A stretch of 10,021 bases of DNA. Source: CAZQLE01 sp964593905. Its GTDB lineage: Bacteria > Chloroflexota > Anaerolineae > Anaerolineales > Anaerolineaceae. Positions 6,448-10,021 of the stretch are shown here, in pieces. The position numbers and the translations under genes are program-made. Positions within the stretch are counted from its first letter, which is position 1; each line of letters starts with the position of its first letter. The stretch covers positions 1 through 10,021 of the forward strand of contig CAZQLE010000149.1 of the NCBI GenBank assembly GCA_964593905.1, read 5' to 3'. A model generated the notes under the pieces. That model worked only from the letters and a program-made list of their open reading frames with translations. It made no database searches and had not been told where the DNA came from.

Positions 6448-7260
6448 TTAGAAAAGAGAATTGAAATCGACCCGTGGGAACACGCGCAGCTTGCCGCCCA
6501 CGGTAGCATCAATCACCTCGCGCCCATCAGCCGCAAAGGCCTCGCGCGCCATCTGATAGGCGCGCTCCGAGGTTTCCAGGTCGGGGAGCTGCCAGCGGAA
6601 ACCTTTGCCAAAATAGCCGGGATGGAAGTGGTTGGGGTCATCACCCTGTGAAGTTACGGTGGTATTGGGTTTCCCCTGGGTGGTGAAGTTATGGTCCACA
6701 CCAATCAGAATGACCTGTTGAAAGCCCAGATAAAAGGCCGTCTGCAGCGCCATATAGGTCACTGTCGCGCCCTCCCACATCCGCCCGCGAATATCGCGGG
6801 CAAACTTCGGGCCTGTATAGGTGGAATACAGAAAAAACAAATTGGCATCCGGCTTAAGCCACTGCCGGCCGCGCCACGAAACAAACCGGGGCAGCTTAAG
6901 ATCCTGAATTTCGGCCGCGCACTGTTCGATCACCAGGTCATTAACCGACATATAATAGGTGGTCTCAAAACCCAGCTCTGGAAACATGAGATAAATGCGG
7001 TTCATGCCGATGGTGTTTTCACCGCGCAGCTTGCTCATATCGGTATCGCGCAGGCTGGGGCCATTGCCAATGATAAAACAACGTTCACCGCGGTGCCGGT
7101 CTTTGAATGCGGCCAACTGGCGGCGGGTATCGCGCCGCCACGGGTGCAGATAGGCTTCGGGCATCCCTTTCATGCGGGCCAGAGCATCCAGCGTGGTGCG
7201 CGCCGCGCCAACCACGGGTTCGGGCAATATCTGTTTAAGCGAGTCTTTGATGGACGCCAT
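6448..7260 (-). CDS. MptE/DUF115-like (PF01973-type) protein, putative glycan enzyme
   Basis: 270 residues, soluble. After a basic N-terminal region (1-58) comes the Rossmann-like entry FIIGNGPSLRDTD (62-74), which in this superfamily (MptE, flagellin-modifying Maf proteins, and the structurally similar CstII sialyltransferases) lies at the nucleotide-binding site. Then come GMNRIY (85-90), the strand VILIGVDHNF (183-192), a His pair HFH (211-213) and a closing block GGKLRVFPRV (255-264). The archaeal member MptE makes a pterin diphosphate, but copies in bacterial glycan clusters are thought to be sugar transferases or to act on sugar intermediates; the cluster favours that here. The activity itself is inferred. 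ATG start with GGAG (7270-7273) 9 nt ahead, 6 nt after the SDR stop. Its TAA is followed in the same frame by the next glycosyltransferase without any intervening stop. Confidence 0.8.
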   Translation of the reverse strand: MASIKDSLKQILPEPVVGAARTTLDALARMKGMPEAYLHPWRRDTRRQLAAFKDRHRGERCFIIGNGPSLRDTDMSKLRGENTIGMNRIYLMFPELGFETTYYMSVNDLVIEQCAAEIQDLKLPRFVSWRGRQWLKPDANLFFLYSTYTGPKFARDIRGRMWEGATVTYMALQTAFYLGFQQVILIGVDHNFTTQGKPNTTVTSQGDDPNHFHPGYFGKGFRWQLPDLETSERAYQMAREAFAADGREVIDATVGGKLRVFPRVDFNSLF

Positions 7261-7266
7261 CCAGGC

Positions 7267-8031
7267 CTACTCCGTGCTCAGGCGTGCCGTCGCACCGCCA
7301 TCGATCACCAGCGCCTGGCCGGTCATAAAGGAAGATTGGGTATTATCAGCCAGAAAATAGATCGCGCTGGCAATTTCTTCGGGCTGCGCCACACGGCCGT
7401 TGACCGTTTTGCGCGCCAGGTTTTCCAGGCGGTCCAACACCGATTCGCCGCTGACATGACCCCGGTTCAACCCTGCCCGCAGCATGGGGGTATCGACTGC
7501 GCCCGGCAGAATGGCGTTCACGCGGATGTTATCGGGGGCAAACTCAATCGCCATGGCCCGGGTTAACGCCAGCACACCGCCCTTGCTGGTTGCATAAGCG
7601 GCGATATTGGCCGAAGTCGCCACGGCATGTACCGATGACATGTTCACAATCGCCCCGCCGCCATCCTGTTTTAGCAGCGGATACGCCAGTTTTGCGCCCA
7701 CAAACACCGAGCGCAAATTGGAGGCCATCACCATATCCCATTCTTCAAGGGTGGTTTCAATCAGCGGTTTGGCAATTTGCACTGCCGCGTTATTGATAAC
7801 TGCATCCAGTTTGCCGGTAAATGCGCCGGCCTTTTCATAGATGATGTGAATATTATCCGGTTTCGAAATATCGGCCTGAATAAAAAGCCCGCTCGCCGGG
7901 AATTCAGGGCCGAAGGGTGCACGGTCCACCCCAATCACCCGCCACCCCTTCTGGGTGAAGTAATGCACCGTGGCTCGTCCGACCCCGCCGGCCGCGCCGG
8001 TAATTAACATCACGCGTGATGTATCGTTCAT
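7267..8031 (-). CDS. Short-chain dehydrogenase/reductase (classical SDR, FabG-like)
   Basis: 254 residues, standard length for a classical SDR. Cofactor motif TGAAGGVGRA (11-20); Asp36 at the end of the second strand (VIGVDR) suggests preference for NAD(H) over NADP(H). NNAA (80-83) stabilises the fold, and the catalytic tetrad is complete: Asn105, Ser133, Tyr146, Lys150 (YATSK). The C-terminus has the usual NAILPGAVDTPM and TGQALVIDGG blocks. It oxidises a hydroxyl group or reduces a ketone on a small substrate in the cytoplasm. Its position between glycan genes hints at a sugar or sugar-nucleotide substrate, but the sequence gives no specific sign of this; classical SDRs are very diverse, and it lacks the YxxxK context and length of the extended epimerase/dehydratase class. 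The start is supported by AAGGAG (8037-8042), 5 nt before the ATG and overlapping the upstream gene's stop. Confidence 0.92.
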   Translation of the reverse strand: MNDTSRVMLITGAAGGVGRATVHYFTQKGWRVIGVDRAPFGPEFPASGLFIQADISKPDNIHIIYEKAGAFTGKLDAVINNAAVQIAKPLIETTLEEWDMVMASNLRSVFVGAKLAYPLLKQDGGGAIVNMSSVHAVATSANIAAYATSKGGVLALTRAMAIEFAPDNIRVNAILPGAVDTPMLRAGLNRGHVSGESVLDRLENLARKTVNGRVAQPEEIASAIYFLADNTQSSFMTGQALVIDGGATARLSTE

Positions 8032-8036
8032 TAAAT

Positions 8037-8042
8037 CTCCTT
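8037..8042 (-). promoter_or_regulatory. Strong Shine-Dalgarno of the SDR gene overlapping the upstream stop codon
   Basis: On the minus strand AAGGAG lies 5 nt before the ATG, sharing bases with the TAA (8041-8043) of the membrane-protein gene. Ribosomes finishing that gene would sit directly on this site, which supports translational coupling. It is the best ribosome site in the operon. Confidence 0.7.
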
Positions 8043-10021
8043 ATTGGCAAAGGTTGATGATCAGATAACCACCACTCTCGCGGGTTTGCTCATCATAAGC
8101 GCGGCACCAGTCATTGGTAAACCCGGCATCCTGACGAATCAGCCCGCCCAGTTCATTGGCCTCATCATACCGCCCCAGGGCGGCATAACCGGCATAAAAC
8201 GGCATCCACTCCACCCCATCGGCCGGCTTCAGCCCCCCGGCCCGCGCTTCATCGCCCAGACGGGCAATTTCTTCCCAGTCTTTTTTTTGCCGGGCCAGAC
8301 TGGCCTTTTGATAATAATAACACCAGCCGTGTTCCGGTTCGGGCCCAAAAATTTCGGCCGGCGGCGTTTTTTGCGCCGCGTCTGGCAGAATCAAATCAAG
8401 TTTGGAGTAAGCCGCCGCCATGCGCAGCACCGGCTCTTCGGCCGAACTGAGCTCGGGGTGGGCGCCATCCATCACACGCAAACACCCTCCCCCGGCAGGC
8501 AGGCTCATGACCAGCGAATTTTTGAATTCAATCAGCAGGTCATTATTGCGAAAGGTGCGCTGCACGGCATAGCCATCCATCAACGGCAGCAGGGTCTGGT
8601 TGTTTAATGTTTCGCCGCTGATCGACAACCCGTCATCGCCCGACCGGTAGATCAAATTGGCCGGCCCCCACACCTCATACCCTTCCATCAGGCGGTAGCC
8701 CGGCAGCAAAAGCGGTACCAGCGTGGTCTGGTCCTTAAGGTCGGGCGCCCGCCAGGCAAGCTGCCACCACAACTGACGCTGGTAATTCCACAGGTCGCTA
8801 AAATAGACGCCATTCATAAAATGCGTCAAAAGGGCCGAGCTGGTCAAAATCACAACGACCGCCGTGCGCATTTTAAAGGTGGGCAGCAGCTCAAGGGCCG
8901 CAGTCAACAATAAGACCACCCCCAGCGTGGTAGACAGGGTATACCGGTCATACAGATCTTGAAATTGTACGTGCCGGTTCGAAATCAAAATCGGCAGCAG
9001 CGCCGCAGCCACCCCCACCAACCCCAGCAATGCCCGTTCACCCGGCGTGGTTTTTATGGAATGATCTTCTTCAACCGGCAAAATCATGCGGGTGGAAACA
9101 AACCATAACAACCCGCCGCCAGCGCAGGCGATCACCAGCCCCAGCGCAACCCGGTTGGGGTCGGCTGAATTGGTCAGGGTATACAACGGCACCCCCCAGG
9201 CCAGCCCCACCGATTCCCAGATGTCTTTAAGAAATTCCACCCCAAGCCGCAGCAGCGAGCCAAAGGGGTCGGCCAGATACATGCCTTTTAACGACGAAAC
9301 ATCTGTCACCGACCGCGTGCTGCGAAAAACAAACAACCGCCACACCAGAAACAAACCCGCCGCCGCCGCATAGGGCAGTTCATTCAAAAAAATCGACTTT
9401 ACCCTGGGCCAGCGCGCCTGCTGCTGTTTAAGCACATACCCGATCAAACACAGCCGCAGCAATTCCAGGCCGATCATATACTCATAAATCAACGGGTAGA
9501 GAAATGTGAGCCCCGTTGCCAGTACAACCCACAACCACCTGCGCCCCTTGCGCGCTTCTTTAATCGCCGCCACAGAGAGCGTGATCGAAAGCACCGCCAG
9601 CATATACGCTGCAATATGCATCTGAAACATACTGGCATTGGGCTGTTCAAGAAAACCAGGGTAAACAAAAAACAGTCCCCCGGCCCACAATGAATATTGC
9701 TTCCGGTCTGGGAAGATCAGACCAAACAAAACATAAAACGCTCCGGCAGAGATGAAGCGCAGAACAAAAGCATAAACTGTCCAGGCCGCCGGTGAATATC
9801 CTAACAGCCTGACCGTTACGCCATACAGCAACCCCATGAACGGACGGTCAATGACATGTTCGCGAAAAACCGCCCACACACCGCCGGTCGAAGATGACCA
9901 CAAGACATGCCAGTCATCGCGGTAAAACCCAAGCTGACCGAGAAACGGCAAAAACGCCGCCGCGCCCAGGAGAAAGATAACCCCCAGAGAAATCCACAGC
10001 GGCCGGTTATGACGCCAAGAA
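8041..10021 (-). CDS. Large polytopic membrane protein with soluble TPR-like tail (5' truncated), GT-C-like
   Basis: The frame stays open to the window edge, giving at least 659 residues. A TTG at 9951 is probably not the start, because the 23 codons before it encode RHNRPLWISLGVIFLLGAA, a basic patch plus TM helix as expected at the true N-terminus. After this helix comes FYRDDWHVLW: an acidic pair in the first outer loop, as in GT-C glycosyltransferases. Some ten hydrophobic segments follow (to about 400 residues past the TTG), then a soluble part of about 230 residues. Its last 100 contain helical repeats reminiscent of TPR pairs (YYYQKASLARQKKDW, FYAGYAALGRYDEANEL). The likely role is outer-face sugar transfer or glycan assembly, but this is inference from topology and neighbours; the family is not recognised. 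A run of eight A on the coding strand (8281-8288) lies in the tail without breaking the frame. It is the first visible gene of the operon. Confidence 0.8.
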   Translation of the reverse strand, partial: SWRHNRPLWISLGVIFLLGAAAFLPFLGQLGFYRDDWHVLWSSSTGGVWAVFREHVIDRPFMGLLYGVTVRLLGYSPAAWTVYAFVLRFISAGAFYVLFGLIFPDRKQYSLWAGGLFFVYPGFLEQPNASMFQMHIAAYMLAVLSITLSVAAIKEARKGRRWLWVVLATGLTFLYPLIYEYMIGLELLRLCLIGYVLKQQQARWPRVKSIFLNELPYAAAAGLFLVWRLFVFRSTRSVTDVSSLKGMYLADPFGSLLRLGVEFLKDIWESVGLAWGVPLYTLTNSADPNRVALGLVIACAGGGLLWFVSTRMILPVEEDHSIKTTPGERALLGLVGVAAALLPILISNRHVQFQDLYDRYTLSTTLGVVLLLTAALELLPTFKMRTAVVVILTSSALLTHFMNGVYFSDLWNYQRQLWWQLAWRAPDLKDQTTLVPLLLPGYRLMEGYEVWGPANLIYRSGDDGLSISGETLNNQTLLPLMDGYAVQRTFRNNDLLIEFKNSLVMSLPAGGGCLRVMDGAHPELSSAEEPVLRMAAAYSKLDLILPDAAQKTPPAEIFGPEPEHGWCYYYQKASLARQKKDWEEIARLGDEARAGGLKPADGVEWMPFYAGYAALGRYDEANELGGLIRQDAGFTNDWCRAYDEQTRESGGYLIINLCQ

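Noticed and set aside
6691..7566. Long open frame on the plus strand (291 codons) opposite the MptE-like and SDR genes
   Set aside because: It is antisense to two genes with clear family motifs, has no recognisable domain, and its residue mix (rich in His, Arg, Gln) is typical of a reverse-strand shadow.
1..10021. CRISPR arrays, tRNA or rRNA genes, transposases, integrases, attachment sites
   Set aside because: No regularly spaced repeats, no RNA gene signatures and no recombinase or transposase motifs were seen on either strand.
1598..10021. Reading the operon as a novel defence or toxin system
   Set aside because: Every gene with a recognisable family belongs to glycan or small-molecule metabolism; no nuclease, NTPase, protease or toxin motif is present.

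Overview
The window looks like bacterial accessory chromosome from a moderately GC-rich genome, most likely a Chloroflexota (Anaerolineae-type) metagenome bin. That placement rests on gene style (paired PMT-like membrane proteins with DFHxTRQ motifs, DGGSTDGS-type family 2 glycosyltransferases, MptE-like proteins in glycan loci) and was not tested by search. Ten Ns at 3508-3517 mark a scaffolding gap, which fits draft assembly.

Layout. Positions 1-168 (+) hold the last 55 codons of a Pro/Thr-rich protein. A 151-bp intergenic region with short dyads and an extended -10 motif leads to an MFS transporter at 320-1564 (+), probably a DHA1-type drug/proton antiporter. It converges, across 33 bp, on a minus-strand operon that fills the rest of the window.

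The operon reads right to left. It begins with a large polytopic membrane protein with a soluble tail (cut by the window end, 10021-8041). Next are an SDR oxidoreductase (8031-7267), an MptE/DUF115-like protein (7260-6448), a family 2 glycosyltransferase with a C-terminal extension (6438-5416), two paralogous GT-C/PMT-like membrane proteins (5419-3899 and 3902-2367), and a second, shorter family 2 glycosyltransferase (2362-1598). Gaps are 9, 6 and 9 bp, then two 4-nt ATGA overlaps, then 4 bp. This is one tightly coupled transcription unit whose promoter lies beyond the right edge.

As a set the genes look like a surface-glycan or protein-glycosylation cluster. The cytoplasmic GT2 enzymes would transfer sugars from nucleotide donors. 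The polytopic GT-C-like proteins would act on the outer face with lipid-linked donors. The SDR and MptE-like proteins would modify sugars or add a further one. No flippase, polymerase, initiating phosphosugar transferase or nucleotide-sugar synthesis gene is visible, so the glycan cannot be named. I did not find a clearly new system. The most interesting points are the mirrored GT2/GT-C/GT-C/GT2 arrangement with a conserved soluble tail in the GT-C pair, and a lone in-frame TAA that separates the MptE-like gene from the next glycosyltransferase.
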